A DNA stretch of 42,928 bases from a virus. The position numbers were made by a program, and so were the translations under genes. The notes under the pieces are model-generated. The model was not told where the DNA came from. It was given only the letters and a program-made list of their open reading frames with translations, and did not search any database. Below are positions 28,101 to 32,800 of the stretch, piece after piece. Each line of letters starts with the position of its first letter. Position 1 is the first letter of the stretch. The stretch is taken from positions 1-42,928 of IMG/VR virus record IMGVR_UViG_3300047382_000745; one strand, given 5' to 3'.

Positions 28101-29841
28101 CGTAAGTTGTAATTATTCTTTGTTCGCTGACTTTATCAGACACTTTCATGTATGCCTGGAATTCAGATTTTGCTTTTAGTAATTTATAATAGTAATAACC
28201 AATTACATCTGTGCTTGAACCACTACCTAACGGAGTGTAACTATAAGAATCAGTATACTGATAGTTTTGGAATAATATTTCACTGCCGGCTACATACTGT
28301 TTGTAAACAACTTTAAAACCAAGTTCTGTGTCTTCGTTAACACTTAATGTAGAACTTGTGACACTGGCTTTTTCTGCATAACCAAATATCTTGTTACCAG
28401 CAAAATTGTTTTCTGGGAACACACCCTGATCACCTAAATATGTGCCATCGGTGTTATATAAATTAAACAGAGGTGCTTGATTAACTCTTGTTTTTTCTTG
28501 TGCTAATACCCATTCTAAGCCTGTCCATTTATACTCTTTGCCAATGCCCACCGAACCTGCTTGTACTTTTATGAGATCATCTACTGCAAATTCAAATGGT
28601 ATAAATGTATCACTGTTATTGTCAATTATGTTATCAACATTTTTTACTGGATCACCCACACGTCTTAGTGCAATAACACCACCTTGAGATTCTGCAATGT
28701 AAATATGTTTTGCAACGTCTTTGTTTTCTGTTGGGAAAATCAGTGTTGCATTAATTATATTTACGCCGTCAACTAAAGTGTCTTCTGATAGGCCTTCTAA
28801 TGTTTCTTTTGTGTAGTTAACACATGCAACTGTTACACTACCTTGCGATGTAACACCGTGGCTGTGTAGTTCTAATTCTTTATCAAATTCTATAATAGGT
28901 CTTACAGCACGTTTAGTTCTGTCAGGTAAACCGTCACCTGCATCTAAGAAGTTATCTTTGTGGAACCAAAAGTTTACTCTGCTCCACGTGTTGTCATTTT
29001 CTGCACCACGTTCTTGTAATATGTAATCTTTTGGTGAAACAATGTCATTACTAACTTCGCCAACTTTTGCCCAATTCAATGAGCCTCCAGCAAATGTAAA
29101 TTTATTTGTATTTGGGTTTACTAATACTTTAGCATCTGTTTTAGCATTTACAACATTGTCTGAATTATACAACGACTGTTCTGCACTTGAATATGCAGTA
29201 TTATAATCGCTAAACCAATCTAATAATTTAATAGACTCGCCAACACCACTTACAATATACTTTCTGCTAACTTTGTTTTGTGGTATAACAAATGTACCAC
29301 TGAATTCAACAAGCATGCCGTTACGGAATTTTTTGCCACCGTTGGGTGTGTAATTTGCCTTGCCAATAATATCAGTGTCTATGTCTATTGGATCAGATAA
29401 TGTTCCTGTTATAGTAATCGGAGTAGGACCCGATGTTACCCAATAGTATTCTTGATAATTTAATAATTTATCTGCGTCAATTGGAGGAGTATAAGTTGCA
29501 TACCCTTCGCTAAAAATTTTATTTTGATTTTTTGTGTCAACACCATATACTCTGAGAGTATCAATTAACTCATCGTAGAACATCATATTTTCACTGTCAC
29601 CAGATGAAACGTTAATGGTGTTTATAACTGGACTTAGAGCATAGGATCTTTTTGTTGCAGTTGGCTCTGACAGGAACTTACTACTTGCACCCACGTCACT
29701 GCTTGTTGGAGAACCAATATAGCCTTGAACATTATCTACATTTGCTTTACTAAATAATTGCTCAACTGTACTCTCGAAGAAGTTTTTAATTGCAGTAGTT
29801 TGCAATACTCCGGGAAGTTTTTTATAAATTTTATCAGCCAT
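7195..29841 (-). CDS. Giant multidomain virion/baseplate-associated protein, 7548 aa
   Basis: One uninterrupted frame of 7548 codons starts at an ATG preceded by TAAGGT and lies six bases after gp6. The N-terminus (MADKIYKKLPGVLQTTAIKN) and motifs such as RPHTHPWEMLGF and KPTWWDEQY (residues about 1010-1035) resemble a family of very large structural proteins in marine myoviruses. A YHYH domain lies at about 1150-1330 (LDHYH, then GWAFDGSPIYGPYGY). GxGY-type beta repeats occur near 1415-1480, 2190, 2835-3070 and 5550-5625. A PA14/GLEYA-like lectin domain lies at about 4615-4830, followed by Gly/Asn-rich linkers. An acidic linker (GGDDDDSAGG) lies near 6260, and DGVLGTADD occurs near the C-terminus. 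I saw no signal peptide. Its place after gp6, where T4 has gp7, gp8 and gp10, suggests a wedge or peripheral baseplate component with surface-binding modules. That role is inference; the reading frame is certain. Confidence 0.85.
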   Translation of the reverse strand: MADKIYKKLPGVLQTTAIKNFFESTVEQLFSKANVDNVQGYIGSPTSSDVGASSKFLSEPTATKRSYALSPVINTINVSSGDSENMMFYDELIDTLRVYGVDTKNQNKIFSEGYATYTPPIDADKLLNYQEYYWVTSGPTPITITGTLSDPIDIDTDIIGKANYTPNGGKKFRNGMLVEFSGTFVIPQNKVSRKYIVSGVGESIKLLDWFSDYNTAYSSAEQSLYNSDNVVNAKTDAKVLVNPNTNKFTFAGGSLNWAKVGEVSNDIVSPKDYILQERGAENDNTWSRVNFWFHKDNFLDAGDGLPDRTKRAVRPIIEFDKELELHSHGVTSQGSVTVACVNYTKETLEGLSEDTLVDGVNIINATLIFPTENKDVAKHIYIAESQGGVIALRRVGDPVKNVDNIIDNNSDTFIPFEFAVDDLIKVQAGSVGIGKEYKWTGLEWVLAQEKTRVNQAPLFNLYNTDGTYLGDQGVFPENNFAGNKIFGYAEKASVTSSTLSVNEDTELGFKVVYKQYVAGSEILFQNYQYTDSYSYTPLGSGSSTDVIGYYYYKLLKAKSEFQAYMKVSDKVSEQRIITTYDYNQFDFDKSKKDFWIGCKPDVNRSTASGYDIDIKVNNIIRTDFTYGRLQEGYIDFDQLNLEVGDFIEIIATSESGLIKEGTISNFEIPLSWDRNWLNDDISYITEPEYLPHFKKYIERQDGFVGEPLGGNNFANSKKDNAFATDIVQSNQDIILGAFLLDDQPHNLVDAMRFCGTEYNKYKNRLKSEVNKYYEQLPTDGLSKEYILETVLRNLLSYKIGREVFNRTYIVPFGDNYTEELFVASNQIREIDRTFVSTNIADLDKIENSLLVYVDTDLLVVDKDYTISSFSPLTVVVNENYNLQAGSDVVFKIYNAERDSAQCPPTPSTMGLYPLFQPEITMDNSYVTPIKVVVGHDGSKTMAVNDIRDDILLEFEKRVYNAAKAEFRQANSVSDYSLYNVRNGAFRQTNYSYNEFHDLMRYYFNTWTTVNELDPTTNEFYDTNDEWTWNVGNKDLPAGWRGWYEYHYDTIRPHTHPWEMLGFTEKPTWWDEQYSFYAEDDLLEQTLLTGNYSLANKSLWFDLENGIIRQGSRENIADNRYLINNPFRRVGLSSLLPVDIDGNRIPPSRISNTGTTEIAETWTTTTGTHAGLQTNTFRDIDSLKISHNGNSVFVEITNNGIDAKYNFPERDISQDPQNSSQMKENAVAVMIDGKPLYNPKSNLSFNNENIWHYDRIAKEHTHDTKLDHYHVPTPAIAGLLEWDTTTHSPLIGWAFDGSPIYGPYGYTDPMDVNSDITNIKSSFIVKTGTRLTGPGGTFTGSFVQDYTWDNSLSTANGYADKFNMRYGYTPDSPTTPIRYYVATVDDSGTPMFPYAVGGNTTTFDTAITWNNEYYQQGPAINGINKFIVTEKGGQYTNATVTITDDTGINAVGTAVIEDGAITSITVTNSGQSYTNPVVTITGDGVRAKASAFVLNSDSSNHNAVVPTTGLTIASNSILTKTFAQTGNTDGIWKFGDNAPVEYVWKSSELFAFAQAEALLISKPGRFATVFSDPTKLARHGANRKQLFNKTTLKRWMFNSADDFTIHGDIDDNGNFLTNIGYTQFINSWLQFQGLTTDIDFVEKVRTLNMKLGHRMSGFIDRDTMVARTDQYSTTGNATSLIIPKENINVSLHSSNYKTRANYSGVIVEKSAHGYKVKGYDNNLGFFNVLDSKKDGKRQRVEVGGDPASYTIWEPNITYKKGIIVERLGRYYQAPITLSQGDKFVQKQWTPLPSLPQIGAVRGTLYQETTGVITRVHYNTEFKHDADNDITAEEQLYDFFIGLGRYQESQGYSFGEHDSSLGEVSNWAYAGKQALFWASGRWEIGNTIELSPCANKVIFEAPRGFIAKINRSDREQFSIVNQTGAVIDPNDCEIVRENNTIVISSPAGVDIYGCVLFTKEIEHAVIFDNTTEFNDTIYNPLYNQRQNRIKVKANRAANWKGRFVTEGFIIDGNELKPNLDNMAESLGRYHEFGFIPVEKQVYEASRSLFGYTEKEYLRELDVLDEQQYEFYRGMVQSKGTAEALSRIGRSSAIVQGNVSVFDEWALKVGDFGDTDSNQSIELKLEKVDFRQNPQQFTLGFPEDVTNVVDTIRIYEARQTYITTPLIEVSAPTDVDGVQATAVATLDPATNKLNKITVTNAGSGYSSGDATTRIISSNVLVSTNDYTFNVPTADNLSGVNSHITFATTNTITITDNQSANGAIAISVTGESGNVTPTELVDAINTKPELGGNVSARIDAVHTGTTINYILMLSGKDFTVANGSALGVADGTYQPVQRFAVQGTAASSLNPTTEDSCVITVNDTALANSYFSFDEGSDQTFSPTQNYPRIDTTSRDLSAGDYTFDMIANSEELAYTFGTAIDVNNLAKDNNGKYKFVEVYINGVKIENTTTDYFWEGNVTGNISGTLFTLTQNVITFHDVTKLPNEVVTALYNPPSEYEMIDGKQRELYYGLTANDTIRIVEKSTIELDTTFKDDLPNTDINIKVLSNEGVVTNVRAARNYEVTADAKDDDVIFIDVDDSQRFLKKPTGIRQHKLWPTLSDVDATGLNTEKYPTILNSGYVNSANVNFKAFNIGSLPDLFDDQFVIKPQQDNLIHVAVSENTDWNVYKLQNIGASVSYVGKNKLGQTKLYTDVSLFNFLDTNQIGLNNTGKYLDYVLTLENANNVDNVVVWTNENISQENTSKIDNFEAPRLVEANIKNIRPLRRASIDSVEPTIGNTVSGLTITNLDDGSNTVLVEGPATRMRNFAEGDLVKLVDNVGTTVIKPIAYGPLTGTTLTINPGAVSSVNLSTGGIGYNRPPSVQFSSPPASSTNRVTAQGTTTIAGPITGINVTNSEDFFNADISISSEFAKLKSDGTKDNATFTVDIIGEIDSVEITNPGIAYSNTTTHTATITHNGGSGLIVQIDGTLDVSEAGEVIRARVVNPGSGYSKNNPPIVTFPTNGNNQEATMEVVVRGTPTVTMIEGGQYSSYPTVNVVGEGIRESSTISAEAVLNGIVTGVTITNPGVGYTSAPTVTFATHVDDAVPSTPASGTAIITPNTTELAAEVTAKGGYSNVKVKLEGTILPELEFIANQTTAEKLEMQQLKSILGKYHQLKSFNPGTGTFTVDNTNFNTNILTKIQNFSYSIAVFNDYSTGVANPYYPISNVTAGSFTITRANTESSFPASAQHYNKSKLVMDQPHTYQEADVVRVFTDKFSGMYTVDSVINNMSFTIRAPYVSGVTRGNVIGKGIIIETIEPHGISPLYALKDKRIALHFNNPLYYNKVFPISSVTPDKIIIENHWPLDDRTLHYYEHRTAIFSGGTPYTGGGNTDTATNAIKLLKDTPKFNQTVVTYKSNAEIVPAKYVNFDPVECVMWIDTEALPTNTDISTEFVIQRQITRNDNRLPVVTTVDHNKVEMNGVSIAADNYNNPTALVKSINRQMDIRRAMVKTDTRGDGLSMQLAFLKDYRTPVVGDLPAAQIPNYGPYVRDPRLISNLSNGKLSQKSTIFMGDDQELDLDNTFNKGPLKSGPSKGLTYSDPATEIEYSYRPDLRAYLPSKHDIEEKYVDVKLSATSDFQQLLPEFHTPVRIRTAPPEWKASEDIASNYGDQVYSGGTIVKYNNEYYQALGGIVVEHNLTFTTSVSGQDQWENIGTKPEPLLDEINSGLILKKIPGSGRHGSRSITAGHVLSKYDMLQTRAVTNPAGGSDITLPAYRLMPNRENIFEVYQLIQNTDNDIYYTLIDKTYPPLRAHDYFETVNAYADMQGYPHNDYWYTNDMVPSTNSSGKITNARCPLRSTQQSSNIQLPPVEPALYFGPTIVPEPFAVSGGNGSDAEANIEGMPRFRASTKVGPQGETVYFDVFKPGYNDFFMWTAGLTPGKYRPDEKGPGRLEGANNNLTSVGYGRGYYTADDVHLSSHYPVERRLRWDRPMPRFLYSKNFEIIPEFKNYENTFYLDNLGNPVDVDQQGEEGVVAYSYVPSDNYASTNDENIVNTKFRPEEVFVACFWTEPHTYENQLVGYDRRNLSNDLTGATYPKAVYKNYEGTVTRVKYIRLSELPATAQTRRIIPDTGWGGKEWNNLRVDDVIPAFTGTSEDDIWNIFDPTPVVAGSTGDANESIPRVGKNIDLATPTGSSPIDMFNGLLDTTKGLDKVPATEAGPIMTGAILEGLVGPCEVIAAPDTTPDNNSSDSCVRNTTPSHKQVLLDNTSEEWFTYNMPVALNGITGDAEFDYNQNSSDNPDISSKIWSKTFKIYNDPAENVTNTGHTFRVLFNFLASQDLYNAGSVFIVQSDMQFDFEIGDTTEANANKIESIKEYFANPSTIIRRSTISSGNDFFNNGSQINQYGVAPMTPIKGGGETTKFIQNADADQFTNLALHTTIVDTIIEKGQEFVAADQIFDVGSTTASTEIQVDTNHIAMDTYAYQAEPDNSFDIAGHTLNDHPDTAVKGVGFIEQKLSCEDGQYVTVFVRLSRDASDLGDNVGFQTIVEYITDFNDTFNGPINPPEEGPDCVGTSRAYANGAVMRSWKGRNGYGYFGQHHAGHEDVPFNGYSAGGKKHPSVDNIYYPYNPLPKSGPTGVALNKGYTQYAKRHYPSYMAGRYEHSTEVQKWGGYSTNILQRTRTVRYFASGSIGKNSTHEYKGYFRAPQTGVYTFKGLCDDGMWLWISSSQATNSDKEELKIPNNYRTDKLRIGKDDLSNDEYFVEDGYKGIVNGSPLLENDYNISKNYHRGNNLMRTGWRTNGWDQKTLMQKSDSYVYLEAGAYYFTRCIVGNHTGPGYFKLAYDVQLTDSAGALTASGSISFSGRVCQNESPDPGASTGTTGGGNTNSGVGNENGQNNNVSDGVDGEGNTNANVESYEQGQLLNYYSNIWGWASERQISGFFACMNTTVDEFHRTKIPFSGVQHIKWNTAELRCWAQQGVCPPGVSNNTNAICRGGGNVPGGGDDTPIWNPAPGIPADTPFDQIQMMEDFGKFGQVDYPKMPFGDMQIYSIGNSVTPGQLPMTGYNFMPSSFKIQEKKKIVNPAKFGFTDNIDPNRYVSATHQRVSGGFVVPLAKKLTVRPQKSRALQSSTVTEQPWAKNLQNLDGLNKTTRYVDYNPVKVGSTIYVNGQKVSNVVNKQIPNTSAGPQDALGSTAPAGLVGGLYNGQQIVRGQAAGGMSSVPNTGGTPGDIIGVMQSGAPFVSGDAVSPAVRSPGINGGDTVVFNPPAFDEPALSTAINSSAVTPIASEEFTEMLVPEQYASFDSKNIRYPSEGSIDITPKIISPTGRLVPAGPTARATLRKPTPQFKIPANKLMDIQDGTEIFLNSRKVVIRGNDPQDIKSQINCADNGLTADLTPGAGGLGDLIIKSCSSNGITVANGCGAGKFKQVGDFHVNRGFEQQRNVNVTKSVANNATIIPHTLSNKERLTQLTSANKNGQLSTIRTNVERFSIPTVVYDEFNNLKPQLDGEGNPTTNFVYNFDDVAVNGLSRQEDKNVLLPVVTDTTSNISVYSVGGSDYRVGDRLRLVGGTPVTNTKAPVTKICIESAGAGFTNPANIQIIFNENNPNQDSTGIGAAASVLSLDENGGIAEITLSNGGAGYDLENPPTVTVYDRSPQVFTNIPEIDSQFPAYREVAGDSVIKLNRQSVGLDINGNPTQQVTIDQLYYRTTGPVVFGESSNVDIQTSLFTFDSTKPGMMRVNYASTSLNEGWLQEDTYVEFNWAGKTQKFYIPADAERLQGTTLADAEKVVDTVNKTFVVHDSRLTSVTAIASLFTTATVELRVKKPWHLATLASEGNRASLERIPNPGMGKAKPVLSAKVGINDKGGLATGYESLGGPLRVAKFIVTGVDATGAITTLKIIDRGLYEIFPADLTYGLPLEYDHAPAGTLGYKASGTSDPAIITDSIRKALLGVGDPFRNNILYGPGHPEYNVSPFSTATSTSSFNEGNKHPDWQPYPEFYWDGSQYQYYLGSPGAYDPVTYVIVDYEGINPGNPEFQGSSGANALAQRAKALGVLLNKQFAIDTENTGNSQTFGRYIQPLTVPGGTGAKVFLTAQDVPACTEQGRAQETLGLPDLITELNVPEFIAQALNDGLAGAGYRPEDIRFDPTLVGDIGTVDLVTELPGIGISSPNPGLLAKVGIPEGDYNVASLCIEAELENNNEDLSSLTPDQQQEATQSIIDSGALGIFTAENPPPGFEGNVEDIPNNYGVMVLACVTDVGAIPWELVNGDATPNNPTSGDPLVFNPGGDDDDSAGGDEPGVLEPSGPGDRLLTRYMNPQRSNQTRSPDPDFATIPLNDNNSLFGPGRITTLRELYEYDITTVFGQTISLPQSVPSEQTNVLVFDSKRFNENNPVQQEQIDATLGEVGDELEANVWIDNYQDTGKWAYLENGVVKAQQENLVDVNSINNAIVYNPETGNDIKDLYKWDPFKGVVPSIVSNELDYITEVDPVSYNNARTMFGHSMVGKVWWDTSTIRYEWYEQGTNKERAENWGKAFPGSSVTICEWVESIAKPENWQGAGSPRWSDRFVTERRQDPVTGEYKLYYYYWIQNRNTVDQRVTNLTGRTISTETLAKYISNPRGYGLNLISFISDESLALTNIDQTMDAENNLQINFSRNVLPSSINHKAWKLLRQGDNNSHIPEHITDKLIDSLSGENAIGQSVPDTRLSEIERYGIAFRPRQTMFKDITEARRVMVNVLNNTLSKLKLSTQFNNWDNTLPTTRTYIENTTWYAVDRIDPITNQEIRYNQSYKPVFNVSSVSELKRLNNITDGTVVQVKAKKETASQLWIYQASKADFKLIASINDTIRLKPATYTDEQNSTLANELRLLLTALKDNVFVNTEYWNELFFEMLKYAYIEQQQLNWAFKTSYLYIEKEEDDLIQFTGFRPDNFQKVLDYMNEVKPFSSKIREYKDGKRTPIESIGSQTISDFDKAPYVDAVTGTVRILDDFLQADADILANDPQYKNYYSISNKTQDPIRKGNTKIVFDRTNWKLTKYNWNPTTTPEDNSIGENIAMLTQMTKLEVSANTDISATDRIFKFDQAVQALFVAEINTHHNDVTASSNASIVGNASVITAMVTAGALDRTIALVKDKSGGNFNGELLDGKVFATALADTDYLSKVQSDFGFDTIPWDENTTKDTVVTTDASYGGIQTVGTGDVEWDSVTQLVSYEGVFDTVKQGNVTLRRNNDSYEGFDGVTFQRVLYGEERPEELALIDPLESIIFTVTTHSHANGNIQHAKVSPSARPVTYRTHMNLFGDVSHTRIIDRTSSTLTKALDTFASSITMADASFLPQVTTIAPGKVWVGHELIYYGKKNGNELSALVRGAEGTSIESHPIGAKVYSAEEVDQFDSLNPQGNIWLDLGAVYSTPTSWDQAVFSGVGPDGVLGTADDIWTPTKAWDEISGSDLTISNAFATVSNVTNTTADVTLSSALSLEVNEGIRITNVTDGSYNDVVRVSAINGSVISITSSFAYGTAGNLDVTNLFVDSANVQVSSYDYATDVEDAWDKAVQLSDSALSLADRANADFTSASSIMRFLHEL
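12960..13190 (-). repeat. GxGY beta repeats in the giant protein, C-terminal cluster
   Basis: Two consecutive translated units fit a pattern of hydrophobic strand, small-Gly-x-Gly-(Y/F), then Pro-x-hydrophobic strand: one contains ESAGAGFTNPANIQIIF, the next SNGGAGYDLENPPTVTVY. They match the units near 20.6-21.3 kb and 25.5 kb, pointing to duplication of one small beta module. Confidence 0.6.
15350..15990 (-). other. PA14/GLEYA-like carbohydrate-binding domain in the giant protein
   Basis: Residues about 4615-4830 read as a PA14/GLEYA-type domain. The diagnostic stretch is EYKGYFRAPQTGVYTF followed by CDDGMWLWI, and later strands include VYLEAGAYYFTR and GPGYFKLAYDV. Such domains commonly bind glycans in adhesins, toxins and glycosidases. 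The ligand is unknown. Confidence 0.6.
20600..21340 (-). repeat. GxGY beta-repeat cluster in the giant protein
   Basis: At least five units are visible in residues about 2835-3070, with cores STGGIGYNRPPSVQF, ITNPGIAYSN, VNPGSGYSKNNPPIVTF, EGGQYSSYPTVNVVGEG and ITNPGVGYTSAPTVTF. The spacing is irregular, about 40-50 residues. The alternation of hydrophobic strand, Gly-rich turn and Pro-led strand suggests a repetitive beta structure. Confidence 0.65.
25400..25600 (-). repeat. GxGY beta repeats in the giant protein, N-terminal cluster
   Basis: Two units at residues about 1415-1480, with cores IVTEKGGQYTNATVTI and ITVTNSGQSYTNPVVTI. They follow the YHYH domain directly and match the other clusters. 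Confidence 0.6.
25850..26390 (-). other. YHYH domain in the giant protein
   Basis: Residues about 1150-1330 contain the hallmarks of the YHYH family: LDHYHVP, then SPLIGWAFDGSPIYGPYGY. This domain of unknown biochemical role occurs in secreted marine bacterial proteins and in virion proteins of marine phages. The clustered His and Asp residues could bind metal, which is inference. Confidence 0.75.
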
Positions 29842-29849
29842 TAGTTACC

Positions 29850-32800
29850 TTATCGATCCGCTCGTAATGTTTGGTTATCAAGTCTGCCAATGATTTCTAT
29901 ATCATTAACACTTGCAGTACTTAAGAATAATTCGTTTGGCTCCGCTTTTACCTGGAACATCTCACCAAATTTCCCTGTAGTGTTTTTAGGTAATATAACT
30001 ATACTACCTATTGAGCTACCTAATTCTTGATGTATATATGTGCTTAATTCTGTGAAGTAAAATGTTTCGCCAAATTCCCAATTGCTGACTACAAAGTAAG
30101 AATTAATCAATGCAATGATACGTGACTTTAATTCGTTATCGCTGAATTGATCTGATAATTTTACCACTCTAAACTTAGCCTTAACTGTGTCGTCTGCTTG
30201 ATTGCCGAACAACAATTTAAATTTAGCACTTCTAAATACTAATGTATCACTTGCACTCTTATACGTATTTAGCCCTGCAAATTCTGAACCTAACTGATCA
30301 CTGGTTGGCGGTGCTGGGAATGTGCCTGTTGGTCTTGCAAGCCATTTATTAACTTGGGCATTATAAGAACTTGTTAGTACCAACATCTCAACAACGTTGC
30401 TAATACTTGGGTCTATGCGTACATCATTTGGTGCAACATGACTCCACTTAATTGTGCCTGGGTTAATACTTGCTGATGCAGTGTTTTGAGTTTTACCTCT
30501 ACCACGTTTAACAAAATAATCTTTAGTTTCAACCAGTTTAATTTCGCTTGTTGTACCAATTGCTAATAGTTGATAAGTTTTAAATTCATCAACAACAAAT
30601 ATAACAGCACCCTTGGCGTTTGATTTATTTTGTAGTGTTTCTGCTACAACTTTGTTTTTTACAATCAGCCAATTAACTGTGCTTAACTTTTTCCAATCAT
30701 CATAACGTGCTGGTGTAATTCTATCACCGGCATTATCAATAGTTAGTTCGTCTTCATTTCTGTAATCTAAAACTATGCCTGACACAGGTCTGTCATATCT
30801 ATATCCATCGAAATCAGTGTAGTATTCAAAAAATACTTCATCTGTTGTGTCTACATATTCTTCGAACTGTAAAGGTCTGTCTGGAACTAAGTCGCCATTG
30901 GAATTAATTGGTGCTACTCTAATTTTACGAGGATCAGTGTATCCATCTGGCTCTCTGTAAGTTTCAAGTACTTCCCATTTAATTTCTTGGTCTAATTTTT
31001 CTTTGTTGTTTTCGTAATATACTTCTAACTTGTCTGATGAGAACAATGCTGTTCTATCCTGAGAGTAGTGTAAATCATTTTCTTGTACATTAACATATTC
31101 GAGGCTACCTATTCCAGTGGCGGCATCGTATGTTTTAAAATGTAATCTACCTGTTATAGTATTATCAAATGAGTCACCGTTAGTGCCATATGAAGATACA
31201 GTAACATTACCAAGTTCTGCTTTCCATATAACTTCACTGCCACTGCCTTGATTCTCAACTATTTGTCTATATGTTATAAATGGTGTTGAACCTGTAGTGT
31301 CAACAAAATTTGTACCAAATGTTGCATTGTTAAAAGGTATGCTAATTTTACTTGGCATTGATGTAATTCTACCTGTGTTATTTGCTATAACAACGTTAGT
31401 CTCTGTGCTAACACCACCTACACTGTGGAAAGTGTTAAGAGGTATAATAGCATCTGTAACGTATTCGTTATGTTCTGCATATAACTGCTGATTTGTTTTT
31501 GCAGGATCAGGTGCATTTACTTCTGTTTTGAGTATGCCAAAATTACTAATCCAATTCACTGACACGTCTCTCCATGTTGTGCTTCTTGTACGTAACGGAA
31601 TGTCTGTGATTCGATTTACTGGTGTGACTGTTAAACCTAATTCTTCGTTTCTCCAAAGATTGCCCTTCCATGTATAATTTTCGTATGCACCTGGCTTAGT
31701 ATTAACAGTTGTGAAAGTAATCACATCTTTAGATGTTCTATTATTAGAATTACTTTCATTTAAATTATTGATATTGTAAAACTTCAATGAGCCTTCACTT
31801 TGAATAATATAATCTAAACATCTGTAAGTAATGTTGTATCTGTAGTTGTTTACATCTATTGGACTGTATTCCATTAGTAGTAACCAACTGTTAGGGCCTT
31901 TGCCGTTTATGTCTAATGCAAACTCGCCTTCTTTAGCAGATGTAGATAAATCACTATTAGGTATAACATACCAGTAGTCATCTTGTAAATGGTATCCAAT
32001 ACCAAAAGTTCTTTGTGCAGTAATTTCTGCAACAATGAGGTTAAACTCTGCTGTGGTAAACAGTTTTCTAAGAGAAACAATAAAGTCTCTCATTTCCCAT
32101 CCTGCTGGAATCTCTTCACTGAGTGTCCACGGACCAGTTGCTGTTGATATTGCTGAGCCCAATACACCATTGTTTTCTATGTTTGTTACTCTTGCCCACT
32201 TGTAATCTGTTACATTAGTTGGGTCTACCCATTTGATAAATGTATTATCTTTTAAGCCTTTAGCAAGGTTGGCTGTGGCAATATTCGAATTGTTGATTAA
32301 TACATTAACACTACCGGGTGTAAATTCTTCTGTGATATATCCTACTTTACTTTCTGGTTTAACAGGTTGTGCATTCCATCTAACATTATCGCTGTCTTCG
32401 AATGTAAAGTTTGATAAACTTCCGCTTGGCTTTGTAGGATTTTTCCACTCACTTCGCATACCGTAATATACAAAATCATTTACCTTACGTAATTTAAGTA
32501 TGTTTGTGATCACACTAAGCACAACTTCTGTTGGTGTTGTGGTATTGTTTACAATAACTTGTTGGCTTGTCTTGTGTATATTATTATAGATATATGCATC
32601 GTCGGCAAACGTGTCCACATTATGATATGCACCTGTTGGATCATTGATATCAATGTATCTGCTATGTCCAGAATGCGTTCTATTTGTAGACTTTATTTTA
32701 GCAATGTTTGTGCTTTGACTTTGAGGGAACACATTATAATCTTGTGCTGACACCATTCTATTTTGTGTATAGAACACTTGTGGCGCACGTTCTTTGATTG

